From Thalassotalea algicola (GTDB lineage Bacteria > Pseudomonadota > Gammaproteobacteria > Enterobacterales > Alteromonadaceae), in the NCBI RefSeq assembly GCF_012932965.1, contig NZ_JABBXH010000003.1, positions 558,001 to 622,000 on the forward strand: a DNA stretch of 64,000 bases, read 5' to 3'. The notes under the pieces were generated by a model, which saw only the letters and a list, made by a program, of their open reading frames with translations, searched no databases and was not told the DNA's origin. Position numbers and translations under genes: made by a program. Below are positions 35,649 through 45,357 of the stretch, one piece after another. Each line of letters opens with the position of its first letter. Positions within the stretch are counted from its first letter, which is position 1.

Positions 35649-36788
35649 CTATGACTTGATACTCGACAATACAACGAATTTTTTATTACTGGCAATTGTT
35701 GTACAGTTACCAAAAATTCTTTTTAACTTAATGTGATAGCCCAATTGACGGTTGCCAATAATCCTTAATTCACCACCAGATTTCAAGACACGTTTACTGT
35801 CGTTAAACATTTGCCAAGCAATATGATCTGTTGTTGCGTGTTGTTGATGAAAAGGGGGGTTACATAAAATTAGGTCTGCGCTGCTATTGGTTTCATTGGT
35901 TAAACAGTCGTCGGCTTCAAAACGGCATTGGGCAAGTAAATTGGGTAAGTTCTCGCTAATGTTATCGTGAGTTGAAGCTATCGCCATATAAGATTCATCT
36001 TTAAATATTAAATTAGCCCCTGCCTGGTTAGCCAGAACAGATAAACCAATTACACCATTGCCACAACCTAAATCAATTACGGTTTGTTCAGGTTTTACTT
36101 TGGGCAAATGTTGTAAAAAGAACCTTGCGCCAATATCTAAGCTTTCGCGTGAAAATACACCAGCATGATTACTAATGTTAAATTTGGTGCGCTCTAGTGG
36201 CCAGCTGATATTCGATGTTAACGTCTGCTGCGCAGGTTTTGATAGTAAGGAAAAAACAAGACGAGATTTTTTCACTGCCAGTGAAGTTTGTGTTTCTCCT
36301 AAAAAGTGCTCAAACACTTTTAAGGTAGAGCTATGAATATCTTTAGCCCTGGCTCCGGCAATAAACTTGGTTGTTTCGCCATATTGTCCAGCAATTTGTG
36401 CTAGTTGATGACTAAGAAGTGCCCTACTTTTGGGTATTCGATATAAAATTAAATTAATAGATTCTGGTAATTCGCTTAGTGAATCTAAATAGCTGATGGT
36501 GTCATCAGCCAAATTATTTTGTTCAATATTATATCGGCAGCCTTGATGACTTAGGTATGAGTCACTGACACAATATATTTTATGCTTTGTGAGGTTACAG
36601 GCTATTGCACCAAAGCTATCGTTTACTATTAGGATGTTTTTCTTGCCAACGAGATATTCTTGCTCCTGACAATATGATAATAAATATTCATCAGTAGCAT
36701 CCCACGCTTGCAAACTGCGATTAACTTGCGCAATAGGAAAACGATCTAAGTGTATTGGTTTATCCTGAACAATAAATGGACTTAACAT
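35649..36788 (-). CDS. rlmG: 23S rRNA (guanine-1835-N2)-methyltransferase RlmG
   Basis: 379 residues, matching RlmG (378) throughout. The N-terminal degenerate methyltransferase-like half has LQAWDATDEYLL and ARAKDIHSSTL. The catalytic half has the SAM motif VIDLGCGNGVIGL and the N2-guanine signature LCNPPFHQQHA. It methylates G1835 of 23S rRNA. It is the first gene of the rlmG-yajG-cyclophilin operon, divergent from the AlkB-like gene, with which it shares an 87-nt gap. Confidence 0.95.
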   Translation of the reverse strand: MLSPFIVQDKPIHLDRFPIAQVNRSLQAWDATDEYLLSYCQEQEYLVGKKNILIVNDSFGAIACNLTKHKIYCVSDSYLSHQGCRYNIEQNNLADDTISYLDSLSELPESINLILYRIPKSRALLSHQLAQIAGQYGETTKFIAGARAKDIHSSTLKVFEHFLGETQTSLAVKKSRLVFSLLSKPAQQTLTSNISWPLERTKFNISNHAGVFSRESLDIGARFFLQHLPKVKPEQTVIDLGCGNGVIGLSVLANQAGANLIFKDESYMAIASTHDNISENLPNLLAQCRFEADDCLTNETNSSADLILCNPPFHQQHATTDHIAWQMFNDSKRVLKSGGELRIIGNRQLGYHIKLKRIFGNCTTIASNKKFVVLSSIKS

Positions 36789-36875
36789 AATCTAATATAA
36801 AAGCGAAAAGTGATAATATTGTCGCAAATTCTATAGCGATCATCCAACGCTAGCTAACATTTTAAGGGGTTAACG

Positions 36876-37451
36876 ATAAATATTAGTGCAAGTAATGCTC
36901 ATCTTAATTTTGAGCCGAATTTTTTATCGTCATCACAGGCTAGGCAATTATTCGATACATTGCAGTCTTCACTTAATTGGCGACAAGATGAAATATATGT
37001 TTATGGTCGTGCGGTTGCTATCCCTCGTTTGCAGGCTTGGTATGGTGATAGTGGGCAAGAATACCAATATTCTGGTTTGAAGATGACGGCAATGCCATGG
37101 ACTAAGGAGTTGGTAGACATTAAAGCGAAAATTGAAGCAGTCACAGGCTGTCAATTTAACAGCTGTTTAGCAAATCTTTATCGCGACGGCAGTGATACTG
37201 TCGGCTGGCATAGTGATGATGAACCTGAACTTGGTGCTCAGCCTGTTATTGCGTCACTATCTTTAGGAGAAACACGAAATTTCCAATTGAAACACAAAAC
37301 GTTAAAAGAAAAATTAACCATACCTTTGAATTCTGGCAGCTTATTGGTCATGGCGGGAGAAACCCAGCATGCTTGGCAGCATTGCTTACCACGAACAAAG
37401 CGATTAAAATCGCCGCGCATTAACTTAACTTTTCGTAAGATTATTGGCTAA
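36876..37451 (+). CDS. AlkB-like Fe(II)/2-oxoglutarate dioxygenase with apparent non-standard start
   Basis: Resembles ALKBH2/3-type bacterial dioxygenases, which reverse alkyl damage on nucleic-acid bases. Visible: WRQDEIYVYGRAVAIPRL, the nucleotide-recognition region, the iron ligands in GWHSDDEPELG and the later His in ETQHAWQ, and the 2-oxoglutarate Arg in SPRINLTFR. The homologous frame extends upstream through LSSSQARQLFDTLQ, yet contains no ATG, GTG or TTG until TTG at 36960, inside the domain. An AAGGGG site at 36864-36869 is correctly spaced for ATA at 36876 (191 residues). ATT at 36882 is an alternative. Start is uncertain; identity is firm. Confidence 0.8.
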   Translation: MNISASNAHLNFEPNFLSSSQARQLFDTLQSSLNWRQDEIYVYGRAVAIPRLQAWYGDSGQEYQYSGLKMTAMPWTKELVDIKAKIEAVTGCQFNSCLANLYRDGSDTVGWHSDDEPELGAQPVIASLSLGETRNFQLKHKTLKEKLTIPLNSGSLLVMAGETQHAWQHCLPRTKRLKSPRINLTFRKIIG

Positions 37452-37652
37452 AACCGAGAGTGTTATCTTCCTTTTTTCATTGAAAACTAAATTATCTTTT
37501 GTGCTAGTAGGTTAGCTAGTTTTGTCGAAAAAAGAAGGTAAACAATTGGCACTCCACCTGTGACAAACTAGAATTAAAGTAAGTTTTGATAGGTTTTGCG
37601 CAGTAATGTTAAGGAGTGATTTTTTCGTAATGCCTGCTTTAAGGGAGCTTAC

Positions 37653-37970
37653 ATGAATATAGCGACAACAATAGAACAAAAACTTCTCTCAGCATTTTCA
37701 CCTATTCATTTAGATGTCGTTAATGAGAGTAACCAGCATAATGTGCCAGTGGGTAGTGAATCACATTTTAAGGTAGTGATTGTATCTAAAAACTTTGAAG
37801 GTGAGCGGTTAATTAAGCGCCACAGAGCAATAAATCAAGTGTTAGCCAATGAATTGTCTGAGCATATTCATGCGCTAGCTCTTCATACCTATACTGAAAA
37901 AGAATGGCATGACTATTATGCTGACAGTGTTCCTCTTTCACCTAAATGTTTAGGTGGCAGCAAAACCTAA
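37653..37970 (+). CDS. bolA: BolA family protein
   Basis: 105 residues, closely matching E. coli BolA, including the core [20 protein letters not shown] followed by [15 protein letters not shown] and the ending [13 protein letters not shown]. BolA works with monothiol glutaredoxins in iron-sulfur handling and also influences cell shape and biofilm genes. The candidate cluster ligand His of RHR is present. Own promoter region. No terminator was seen. It is in the ampG-yajG-bolA neighbourhood seen in enterics. Confidence 0.95.
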   Translation: MNIATTIEQKLLSAFSPIHLDVVNESNQHNVPVGSESHFKVVIVSKNFEGERLIKRHRAINQVLANELSEHIHALALHTYTEKEWHDYYADSVPLSPKCLGGSKT

Positions 37971-38089
37971 CGTTAATACTCATAAATTTTCGTTTAATGT
38001 TTACAATTTTATAAATGCGAATTTTTATTCGCATTTATTTTGCCTTAATTTTCTGTTATTACTAGCGCAGACAAAATAATAATAATTTG

Positions 38090-38135
38090 GGCGTGTGCTT
38101 TTTAAGATTGAATTTACTCAATGTAAAGGCGTGTG
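38090..38135. repeat. two direct repeats GGCGTGTG upstream of the TRAP operon
   Basis: GGCGTGTG at 38090-38097 and 38128-38135, 38 bp apart start to start, ending 24 nt before the dctQ-like start codon. They are possible half-sites of an activator or repressor of the transporter. No regulator gene is adjacent. Confidence 0.35.
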
Positions 38136-38159
38136 TCCTAGTATAGTTTGGGGAATTGA

Positions 38160-38693
38160 ATGCAAGGCTTGCAACAAGTCGTGCAGCTAATTGACAAGGT
38201 CACCACATTCTTAGGCAAGTGCGTTGCCTGGCTGACCTTATTTATGGTTGTACTTACTTTTTTGATCGTCGTATTGCGATATGGGTTTAATCTTGGCTGG
38301 ATTGCCATGCAAGAGTCGGTGTTGTACTTACATGGCTTAGTTTTCATGCTAGGCGCAGCCTATACGCTCAAACATGATGGCCATGTTCGAGTAGATATTT
38401 TCTATCAACGATTTTCGGTAAAACAAAAAGCGTTTGTTAATTTATTTGGCACCTTATTCTTGTTGCTACCGGTTGTTATCTTTCTATTTTTCATTAGCCA
38501 AGAATATATCTTAACGTCGTGGCGTATTTTGGAACAGTCTTCGGAAGCTGGCGGCTTGCCATTTGTCTATTTGAGTAAATCCTATCTATGGTTACTCGCT
38601 ATTTCGTTAGGTATGCAAGGATTTAGCGAAGTATTGCGTAATATCTTAATTTTAAAAGAACAGTCTAAAGTCGCTTTGCAAGGGAAGGTGTAA
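38160..38693 (+). CDS. TRAP transporter small permease (DctQ type)
   Basis: 177 residues with four predicted membrane segments and the DctQ-family pattern around RYGFNLGWIAMQE, LGAAYTLKHDGHVRVDI and YLSKSYLWL. It is the small membrane subunit of a tripartite ATP-independent periplasmic transporter, which uses the sodium gradient. Its stop codon overlaps the ATG of the large permease (TAATG), indicating translational coupling. Two direct repeats lie just upstream. Confidence 0.92.
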   Translation: MQGLQQVVQLIDKVTTFLGKCVAWLTLFMVVLTFLIVVLRYGFNLGWIAMQESVLYLHGLVFMLGAAYTLKHDGHVRVDIFYQRFSVKQKAFVNLFGTLFLLLPVVIFLFFISQEYILTSWRILEQSSEAGGLPFVYLSKSYLWLLAISLGMQGFSEVLRNILILKEQSKVALQGKV

Positions 38694-40078
38694 TGGAATT
38701 TATCCCCTTATTAATGTTTATTACTGTCTGTTTAGTTTTATTAATTGGTTACCCTGTAGCTTTCACATTAGCCGGAGTGGCACTTATTTTTGCCGGCGTA
38801 GGCGTCGCTACAGGTACATTTGAACCTTTATTTTTGAGTGCTTTGCCGAGTCGGCTATATGGCGTTATAAATAATCAAACATTACTTGCTGTACCATTAT
38901 TCGTGTTTATGGGGGCAATGTTAGAACGTTCAAAGATTGCTGAAAACCTACTAAATGCTATGTCTTTGTTAATGGGGCGCTTTCATGGTGGCTTAGGAAT
39001 AGCAGTGACGCTTGTCGGAATGCTATTGGCGGCAAGTACCGGCATCGTTGGTGCAACTGTTGTGACCATGGGGTTATTATCGCTTCCTACCATGATCAAA
39101 CGTGGCTATGATCCTAAATTTTCAACAGGCATAATCTGTGCGACGGGAACTTTAGGGCAAATTATCCCGCCTTCGATTGCCTTAGTGTTATTAGGTGATG
39201 TGCTATCAAGTGCTTATCAGCAAGCCCAATTAAAAATGGGTATATTTAGTCCTGAAACAGTTTCTGTGGGTGAGTTGTTTGCTGGCGCTGTTATACCAGG
39301 TTTGATGCTAGTCGCATTTTATATGCTTTACTGTATAGCCGTTGCTATTTTTAAACCCCAGTCAGTACCTAAAGTACTGAGAGATGATATAGAAGGTATT
39401 GATAGTGATGTTTCAATAGGCGCTCTGATTTTCGGTGCGTTAATACCGCCTATGCTATTAATTGTCGCGGTACTTGGTTCAATTTTGTTTGGATTTGCCA
39501 CTCCTACAGAAGCTGCAGGTGTTGGTGCTATGGGAGCGCTAATATTAGCCTTGTCTCAAGGGCAACTCACAAGAACCAACTTATCCGCTGTCACACAAAG
39601 TACCGTTAAGATTACCTCGATGGTTTTCCTGATTTTAATTGGCGCGAGCTTATTCTCTTTAGTCTTTAGAGGGTTTGGTGGTGAAGAGTTAGTTCACGGC
39701 TTCTTTGAACAGATGCCTGGTGGGGTACTAGGGGCGACATTGATCGTCATGTTAGTGATTTTCTTACTTGGTTTTATCTTAGATTTTATTGAAATTACCT
39801 TTGTCGTTATTCCAATTGTTGCACCTGTGTTATTAATGATGGGACTTGACCCTATTTGGTTGGGTATTATGATAGCAATTAATCTGCAAACCTCGTTTTT
39901 AACGCCTCCTTTTGGCTTTGCATTGTTTTATTTGAGAGGGGTAGCAAATAAAGTCGTTAAAACGTCAGATATATACAAAGGTGTAATACCATTTATCGGA
40001 ATGCAATTGTTACTATTAGTTGCATTGGCGCTATGGCCAAGGCTTGTTACTTGGTTGCCAGAAATTATGTATGGATAA
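38693..40078 (+). CDS. TRAP transporter large permease (DctM type)
   Basis: 461-residue membrane protein with the 12-segment layout of DctM. It has GYPVAFTLAGVALIF near the N-terminus, GALIPPMLLIVAVLGSI mid-protein, FATPTEAAGVGAMGAL, and a C-terminal LTPPFGFALFYLRGVA. It forms the transport channel with the small subunit. The TAATG overlap upstream and the 4-nt gap to the binding-protein gene show a single operon. The sodium gradient it would use can be supplied by the Na+-NQR encoded 2.7 kb downstream. Confidence 0.95.
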   Translation: MEFIPLLMFITVCLVLLIGYPVAFTLAGVALIFAGVGVATGTFEPLFLSALPSRLYGVINNQTLLAVPLFVFMGAMLERSKIAENLLNAMSLLMGRFHGGLGIAVTLVGMLLAASTGIVGATVVTMGLLSLPTMIKRGYDPKFSTGIICATGTLGQIIPPSIALVLLGDVLSSAYQQAQLKMGIFSPETVSVGELFAGAVIPGLMLVAFYMLYCIAVAIFKPQSVPKVLRDDIEGIDSDVSIGALIFGALIPPMLLIVAVLGSILFGFATPTEAAGVGAMGALILALSQGQLTRTNLSAVTQSTVKITSMVFLILIGASLFSLVFRGFGGEELVHGFFEQMPGGVLGATLIVMLVIFLLGFILDFIEITFVVIPIVAPVLLMMGLDPIWLGIMIAINLQTSFLTPPFGFALFYLRGVANKVVKTSDIYKGVIPFIGMQLLLLVALALWPRLVTWLPEIMYG

Positions 40079-40082
40079 CAAA

Positions 40083-41174
40083 ATGAACAGAATAATTAAA
40101 ATAATTAGTGTCGTCGCTATTACTTGTTTAACTTTGACTGGATGTGGCCAACAAGAAACCGTTGCTAAGGCTGAGGCATCTGTGCAACAGAGTTTTCAGT
40201 GGAAAATGGTTACTTCATGGCCAAAAAACTTTCCTGGTTTAGGTGTTGCCCCTGAAAAATTCGCAACCTTAGTAAACGAAATGAGTGCTGGCCGATTAAA
40301 AGTACAGGTGTATGGTGCTGGTGAATTAGTACCCGGCTTTGAAGTGTTTGATGCAGTATCACAAGGCACAGTGCAAATGGGGCACTCAGGCTCATATTAT
40401 TGGAAAGGGAAGATCCCAGCTTCACCAATTTTTGGTGCGATTCCGTTTGGTATGACAGTGACAGAATTAAATGCTTGGTTGCACTACGGTGGCGGTTTGG
40501 AACTATGGCAAGAGTTGTATAAACCATTTGGTATTATTCCAATGGCTGGTGGTAACACAGGTGCACAGTTTGCTGGCTGGTTTAAAAAAGAAATTAACAG
40601 CATGGAAGACTTGAAAGGTCTGAAGATGCGTATACCTGGCCTAGGTGGTGAAGTATTAAAGCGTGCTGGTGCGATTCCTGTTACTTTAACTGGCGGAGAG
40701 ATATTCTCTTCATTGCAAAGTGGTGCAATTGATGCGACTGAATGGGTTGGGCCATACAATGACTTAGCGTTTGGATTTTATCAAGCAGCGGAATACTACT
40801 ACTCTTCAATTTGGCACGAACCTGGAACAGGTTTAGAGTTCTTAATTAATGAAAAAGCCTACAAGGAGCTTCCAAGCGATTTACAAAAAATTGTCGAAGT
40901 AGCTGCAAGAGCCGTTAATGAAGACACATTGGATGAATACAATGCTCGTAATAACAACGCGCTTCAAACGCTGATTAATAAGCACAAAGTACAGATGCGC
41001 ACGATGCCAGCACCTGTCATGGCTGGTTTAAAAGCGATTACTGACGAAGTTATTGCTGAACAAGTTGCCGCTGATCCTAACTTTGCTAAGGTCTGGCAGT
41101 CATATAGCGAGTTTATGGCATCCATTCGTACGTATCACGACTCAACGCTTAAGCCATATTTCGAAGCACGTTAA
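40083..41174 (+). CDS. TRAP transporter substrate-binding lipoprotein (DctP family, 2-oxoacid type)
   Basis: 363 residues from the ATG at 40083, chosen because a lipoprotein signal peptide follows (lipobox LTGC, Cys21). It has the mature DctP fold: FQWKMVTSWPKNFPGLG, GLKMRIPGLGGEVL (the Arg anchors the substrate carboxylate) and IDATEWVGPYND. The last motif and overall sequence resemble TakP-like proteins that bind pyruvate and other 2-oxoacids with a sodium ion. Lactate or related acids are possible. A lipoprotein anchor instead of a free periplasmic form is less common. It is the last gene of the TRAP operon. Confidence 0.9.
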   Translation: MNRIIKIISVVAITCLTLTGCGQQETVAKAEASVQQSFQWKMVTSWPKNFPGLGVAPEKFATLVNEMSAGRLKVQVYGAGELVPGFEVFDAVSQGTVQMGHSGSYYWKGKIPASPIFGAIPFGMTVTELNAWLHYGGGLELWQELYKPFGIIPMAGGNTGAQFAGWFKKEINSMEDLKGLKMRIPGLGGEVLKRAGAIPVTLTGGEIFSSLQSGAIDATEWVGPYNDLAFGFYQAAEYYYSSIWHEPGTGLEFLINEKAYKELPSDLQKIVEVAARAVNEDTLDEYNARNNNALQTLINKHKVQMRTMPAPVMAGLKAITDEVIAEQVAADPNFAKVWQSYSEFMASIRTYHDSTLKPYFEAR

Positions 41175-41183
41175 CTCTATCAA

Positions 41184-41253
41184 GGTGCCTTTGCCTATGG
41201 CTTGGCACCCAACTCACTGCTGCTCGTACCTCTTTTAACGTAAAGAAAGGTAC
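41184..41253 (+). other. two hairpins between the TRAP operon and fabV
   Basis: First hairpin 41184-41209: GGTGCC pairs with GGCACC, with an inner GCC/GGC around TAT. Second 41226-41253: GTACCT pairs with AGGTAC, continued by CTTT/AAAG with a 2-nt bulge. Neither has a T tract. They may mark the end of the TRAP mRNA or the fabV leader. Confidence 0.45.
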
Positions 41254-41300
41254 ACTATGCACAATTTTTTATTCTAATTACTTAAGAAAAAGGTTTTCTT

Positions 41301-42491
41301 ATGGTTATTCAACCGAAAGTTCGCGGTTTTATTTGTACGAATGCTCACCCAAAAGGTTGTGAAGCACATGTTAATGAACAAATTGCTTATGTAAAAAGCC
41401 AAACTCAAGCTGATAATAAACCTAAAAATGTACTAATTGTTGGTGCATCTACGGGGTATGGACTTGCTTCACGAATCACTTCGGCTTTTGGTAACAATGC
41501 AAAAACATTAGGTATTTTCTTTGAAAAACCGCCAACGGAAAGAAAAACTGCAAGTGCTGGTTGGTACAATACTGCGGCATTCCAAAAAGCAGCTGATGAG
41601 GCCGGTTTATGGTCTAAAAATATCAATGGTGACGCTTTTTCTCATGAAATTAAAGCAAAGGCGATTGATGTTATTAAAGAAGAATTGGGTCAAATTGACT
41701 TAGTTATTTACTCGTTAGCATCGCCACGTCGAACAGATCCCGATACTGGTGAAGTGTACTCATCAACGTTAAAACCAATCGGTGAATCTGTTACCACTAA
41801 AAACTTGAATACATCAAAGCGTGTTATTGATTCAGTGTCAGTTGAAGCAGCTAATGAAGAAGAAATTCAAGGCACTATTGATGTCATGGGCGGTGCTGAT
41901 TGGGAATTGTGGATTAATGCATTAAACAATGCAGGAGTTTTAGCTGAAGGATTTAAAACAACAGCATACACCTATATTGGTAAGAAACTTACTTGGCCAA
42001 TTTATGGTCATGCTACCATTGGTAAAGCAAAAGAAGATCTAGATAGAGCAGCAAAAGCGATCAATGACTCAACATCATCAATTAGTGGCCAAGCTTATGT
42101 AACATCACTAAATGCTGTTGTTACTCAAGCGAGTTCTGCTATTCCTATTATGCCGCTATACATTTCTGCAATGTTTAAAGTAATGAAGGCTGATGGTACT
42201 TATCAAGGCTGTATTGAGCAAATTCAGGACTTATTTAAAGAGAATTTGTTTGGTACTTCTCCACGACTTGATGAAGCTGGTCGACTTAGCCAAAACTACA
42301 AAGAATTAGCTGATAGTGTTCAAGATCGCGTTCAAGCTATTTGGGATAATGTTGAAACGGAAACTATTGACGAATTAACTGATTATGTCGGCTACCATGA
42401 CGAATTTTTAAAATTGTTCGGTTTTGGTGTAGAAGGTGTCGATTACGATGAAGATCTGAGTCCGTTAGCTGAAATAAATAATTTAGCGTAA
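41301..42491 (+). CDS. fabV: trans-2-enoyl-ACP/CoA reductase FabV
   Basis: NADH-dependent enoyl reductase of type II fatty-acid synthesis (FabV/TER family). 396 residues, the usual length. The N-terminal MVIQPKVRGFICTNAHPKGC and the long-spaced Rossmann motif VGASTGYGLASR are family signatures. The catalytic Tyr-x8-Lys is in YIGKKLTWPIYG followed by GKAKEDLDR. FabV is intrinsically resistant to triclosan, and in marine gammaproteobacteria it often replaces FabI. It is a single gene with a strong terminator. Confidence 0.96.
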   Translation: MVIQPKVRGFICTNAHPKGCEAHVNEQIAYVKSQTQADNKPKNVLIVGASTGYGLASRITSAFGNNAKTLGIFFEKPPTERKTASAGWYNTAAFQKAADEAGLWSKNINGDAFSHEIKAKAIDVIKEELGQIDLVIYSLASPRRTDPDTGEVYSSTLKPIGESVTTKNLNTSKRVIDSVSVEAANEEEIQGTIDVMGGADWELWINALNNAGVLAEGFKTTAYTYIGKKLTWPIYGHATIGKAKEDLDRAAKAINDSTSSISGQAYVTSLNAVVTQASSAIPIMPLYISAMFKVMKADGTYQGCIEQIQDLFKENLFGTSPRLDEAGRLSQNYKELADSVQDRVQAIWDNVETETIDELTDYVGYHDEFLKLFGFGVEGVDYDEDLSPLAEINNLA

Positions 42492-42508
42492 TAAGTCTCA
42501 TTTGATTG

Positions 42509-42541
42509 AAAAAGCCAGCAATTTTTATTGCTGGCTTTTTT
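42509..42541 (+). terminator. rho-independent terminator after fabV
   Basis: Perfect 14-bp stem AAAAAGCCAGCAAT / ATTGCTGGCTTTTT with a 4-T loop, followed by T. Confidence 0.92.
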
Positions 42542-42805
42542 ATTTTCTGCACTTTTTTAGATCTTGACTAATATTTAAGCTGAAATCGTTTAAATTTGTA
42601 ATGAAAAGTGTCGTGGTCGGATAGCATATTACTGTTTAATCGTGCTAAAATTCGCGGCTGAAATTTATAACTTAAGTCTGGTAACTTGTAATTTGAAAAA
42701 ATTACATTGTTACTGAAATACACTGAAACTATTTACTTATGAAAGTGCTCTGCGTTTTTATTGGTATTTGGTTTTTATACTCCCGTCAAAGTAGTGCAAG
42801 TGTTT
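42542..42805 (+). promoter_or_regulatory. gene-free leader region of the nqr operon
   Basis: No open reading frame of note. A probable -10 element TAAAAT (42646-42651) with GC-rich discriminator TCGCGGC suggests transcription starts near 42660, giving a leader of about 145 nt before the nqrA ATG at 42806. The -35 region is poor. No convincing riboswitch structure was seen. Confidence 0.4.
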
Positions 42806-44143
42806 ATGATTACAATAAAAAAAGGTCTGGATGTTCCTGTACAGGGTGCGCCCCAGCAAGTAATCCATGATGGTCCGTCCATCAAAACCGTTGCAACGCT
42901 AGGTGAAGAGTTTGTGGGTATGCGCCCTACTATGCATGTCAAAGTAGGTGACCGCGTTAAAAAAGGTCAGGTTCTTTTTGAAGATAAAAAGAATCCTGGC
43001 GTTAAATTCACAGCTCAAGCTGCCGGTGTTGTTATTGAAATTAATCGTGGTGAAAAACGTGTTTTGCAATCCGTTGTTATCGAATTAGATGGCGATGAGC
43101 AAGAAACGTTCAGCAGCTACACAGCAGGAGAGTTAGCCTCATTATCACGTGAAGACGTGGTTAAAAACTTAGTTAACTCAGGCCTATGGACAGCATTGCG
43201 CACACGTCCATATAGCAAAATTCCAGCTGTAGATGCTAAGCCAGAAGCAATCTTTGTTAGTGCAATGGATACAAACCCATTAGCGGCTAACCCTGAAGTA
43301 GTTATTAACGAGCAAAGCGAAGCTTTTAAAAATGGTTTGACTGTTTTATCTCGTTTAACTGAAGGTGAAGTATTTGTTTCTAAAGCACCAGGTGCCAATA
43401 TTCCAACAAACTCAACTGAAAAAGTTAATGAGTTTGCAGGTAAGCATCCAGCTGGTCTTGTTGGTACTCATATTCACTTCTTAAAGCCTGTCGGCGCTGA
43501 AAAGTTTGTTTGGCACTTAAATTACCAAGATGTTATTGCATTCGGTAATTTATTCACATCAGGTCAAATCGACTCAGCTCGTGTAATTTCTTTTGCAGGC
43601 CCTGCAGTTAAAGAACCACGTTTAGTACGTACGGTATTAGGTGCAAACTTAACTGAAATTGCTGAAAGCAATATCGCCGATGGTGAAGTTCGTTTAGTTT
43701 CTGGTTCTTTATTACAAGGGCAGGCGGCTAAAGGGGTTCACGCATATTTAGGCCGATACCATGTTCAGGCAGCAGCGTTGCTTGAAGGTCGTGAAAAAGA
43801 ATTTATTGGTTATATGATGCCAGGTGCTAACAAGTTCTCTGTAACTCGTGCGTACTTATCTCATTTAAGCCCAAGTAAATTGTTTGGCATGACAACGACA
43901 ACTAATGGCTCATCACGAGCAATGGTACCAATTGGTAACTATGAGCGTATTATGCCGTTAGATATTTTACCTACCTTATTGTTACGTGATTTAGCTGCTG
44001 GTGATACCGATAGCGCGCAACAGTTAGGTGCACTAGAGCTTGATGAAGAAGATTTGGCCTTATGTACATTTGTATGCCCAGGCAAAACAGATTACGGTGT
44101 GCTTCTTCGTGATTGCCTAACCACTATTGAGAAGGAAGGTTAG
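42806..44143 (+). CDS. nqrA: Na+-translocating NADH:quinone reductase subunit A
   Basis: 445 residues from the ATG giving [18 protein letters not shown], which matches NqrA starts; the frame continues upstream only as unrelated sequence. NqrA is the peripheral cytoplasmic subunit that interacts with ubiquinone and inhibitors. Family segments present include [31 protein letters not shown] and [20 protein letters not shown]. It is the first gene of nqrABCDEF, 2 nt before nqrB. Confidence 0.97.
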   Translation: MITIKKGLDVPVQGAPQQVIHDGPSIKTVATLGEEFVGMRPTMHVKVGDRVKKGQVLFEDKKNPGVKFTAQAAGVVIEINRGEKRVLQSVVIELDGDEQETFSSYTAGELASLSREDVVKNLVNSGLWTALRTRPYSKIPAVDAKPEAIFVSAMDTNPLAANPEVVINEQSEAFKNGLTVLSRLTEGEVFVSKAPGANIPTNSTEKVNEFAGKHPAGLVGTHIHFLKPVGAEKFVWHLNYQDVIAFGNLFTSGQIDSARVISFAGPAVKEPRLVRTVLGANLTEIAESNIADGEVRLVSGSLLQGQAAKGVHAYLGRYHVQAAALLEGREKEFIGYMMPGANKFSVTRAYLSHLSPSKLFGMTTTTNGSSRAMVPIGNYERIMPLDILPTLLLRDLAAGDTDSAQQLGALELDEEDLALCTFVCPGKTDYGVLLRDCLTTIEKEG

Positions 44144-44145
44144 AC

Positions 44146-45357
44146 ATGAGCTTGTTAAAGTTTATTGAAAATATTGAACCGCACTTTGAAAAAGGCGGTA
44201 AACATGAAAAGTGGTTTGCTCTTTATGAAGCAGTCGCCACTGGTTTATTTACACCTGGTTATGTAACCAAAGGCAAAACTCATATTCGCGACAGCATTGA
44301 CTTAAAGCGTATTATGATCACTGTTTGGTTAGCGGTATTCCCAGCAATGTTCTGGGGTATGTACAACATAGGTTTCCAAGCAACAGAAGCATTAGCATTA
44401 GGTAGTACTTTACCTGACACATGGCAAGTTGCTCTATTTAGCTTGTTAGGTGGAGAGTTAAGTGCCGACTCCGGTTGGTTTACTATGATGCTCTACGGTG
44501 CCTGTTTCTTCCTACCAATCTACATGACAACATTCATTGTTGGTGGTTTCTGGGAAGTATTATTTGCTGCGGTTCGTAAGCATGAAGTAAACGAAGGTTT
44601 CTTTGTAACATCAATTCTTTTTGCGTTAATTCTTCCTGCAAGCATTCCATTATGGCAAGTCGCTATAGGTATTACTTTCGGTGTTGTAATTGCAAAAGAA
44701 ATTTTTGGTGGTACAGGTAAAAACTTCTTAAACCCTGCATTAGCGGGTCGTGCGTTTTTATTCTTCGCTTACCCTGCAGAAATTTCAGGTGATGCTGTTT
44801 GGGTTGCTGTTGACGGCTTCTCAGGTGCTACTCACTTAGCTGCTGGTGCTGCTGCGCAAGTTGGTGCGATTGATTACTCAATGAATGCTGCATGGTGGGA
44901 TGCTTTCTGGGGTTATGTTCCAGGCTCTGTAGGTGAAGTTTCTACTGCTGCTATTTTACTTGGCGGTGCATATATCCTTTATAAAGGTATTGCGTCTTGG
45001 CGTATCGTACTAAGTGTATTCTTAGGTATGGTAGCAACTGCTACATTGTTCAACATGATTGGTTCTGATACCAATGCTATGTTTGCAATGCCTTGGCACT
45101 GGCACCTTGTTGTTGGTGGTTTTGCCTTTGGTATGATGTTCATGGCGACAGACCCTGTAACTATGTCATTCACTAATACTGGTAAATACTGGTTTGGTGC
45201 GTTAGTTGGTGTGATGGTTGTTCTTGTTCGTGTTGTTAACCCAGCTTTCCCTGAGGGAATGATGTTAGCAATTCTATTCGCAAACTTATTTGCACCACTG
45301 TTTGATTACTTTGTTGTTCAATCAAACATCAAGCGGAGGGTTGCTCGTGTCAGCTAA
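44146..45357 (+). CDS. nqrB: Na+-translocating NADH:quinone reductase subunit B
   Basis: 403-residue membrane subunit with about ten spans. It carries covalently bound FMN on Thr229 in the FSGATHLA motif (phosphoester link made by ApbE, whose gene lies 5 kb downstream) and also riboflavin and part of the Na+ path. [19 protein letters not shown] and [15 protein letters not shown] are conserved landmarks. Its last 11 nt overlap nqrC, indicating coupling. Confidence 0.97.
   Translation: MSLLKFIENIEPHFEKGGKHEKWFALYEAVATGLFTPGYVTKGKTHIRDSIDLKRIMITVWLAVFPAMFWGMYNIGFQATEALALGSTLPDTWQVALFSLLGGELSADSGWFTMMLYGACFFLPIYMTTFIVGGFWEVLFAAVRKHEVNEGFFVTSILFALILPASIPLWQVAIGITFGVVIAKEIFGGTGKNFLNPALAGRAFLFFAYPAEISGDAVWVAVDGFSGATHLAAGAAAQVGAIDYSMNAAWWDAFWGYVPGSVGEVSTAAILLGGAYILYKGIASWRIVLSVFLGMVATATLFNMIGSDTNAMFAMPWHWHLVVGGFAFGMMFMATDPVTMSFTNTGKYWFGALVGVMVVLVRVVNPAFPEGMMLAILFANLFAPLFDYFVVQSNIKRRVARVS

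Noticed and set aside
40020-40082. Upstream start for the TRAP binding protein overlapping the large permease
   Set aside because: The ATG at 40083 begins a standard lipoprotein signal peptide. The upstream part is the permease gene read in another frame.
45290-45346. Upstream start for nqrC inside nqrB
   Set aside because: GTG at 45347 has a strong GCGGAGGG site and yields the family N-terminus.
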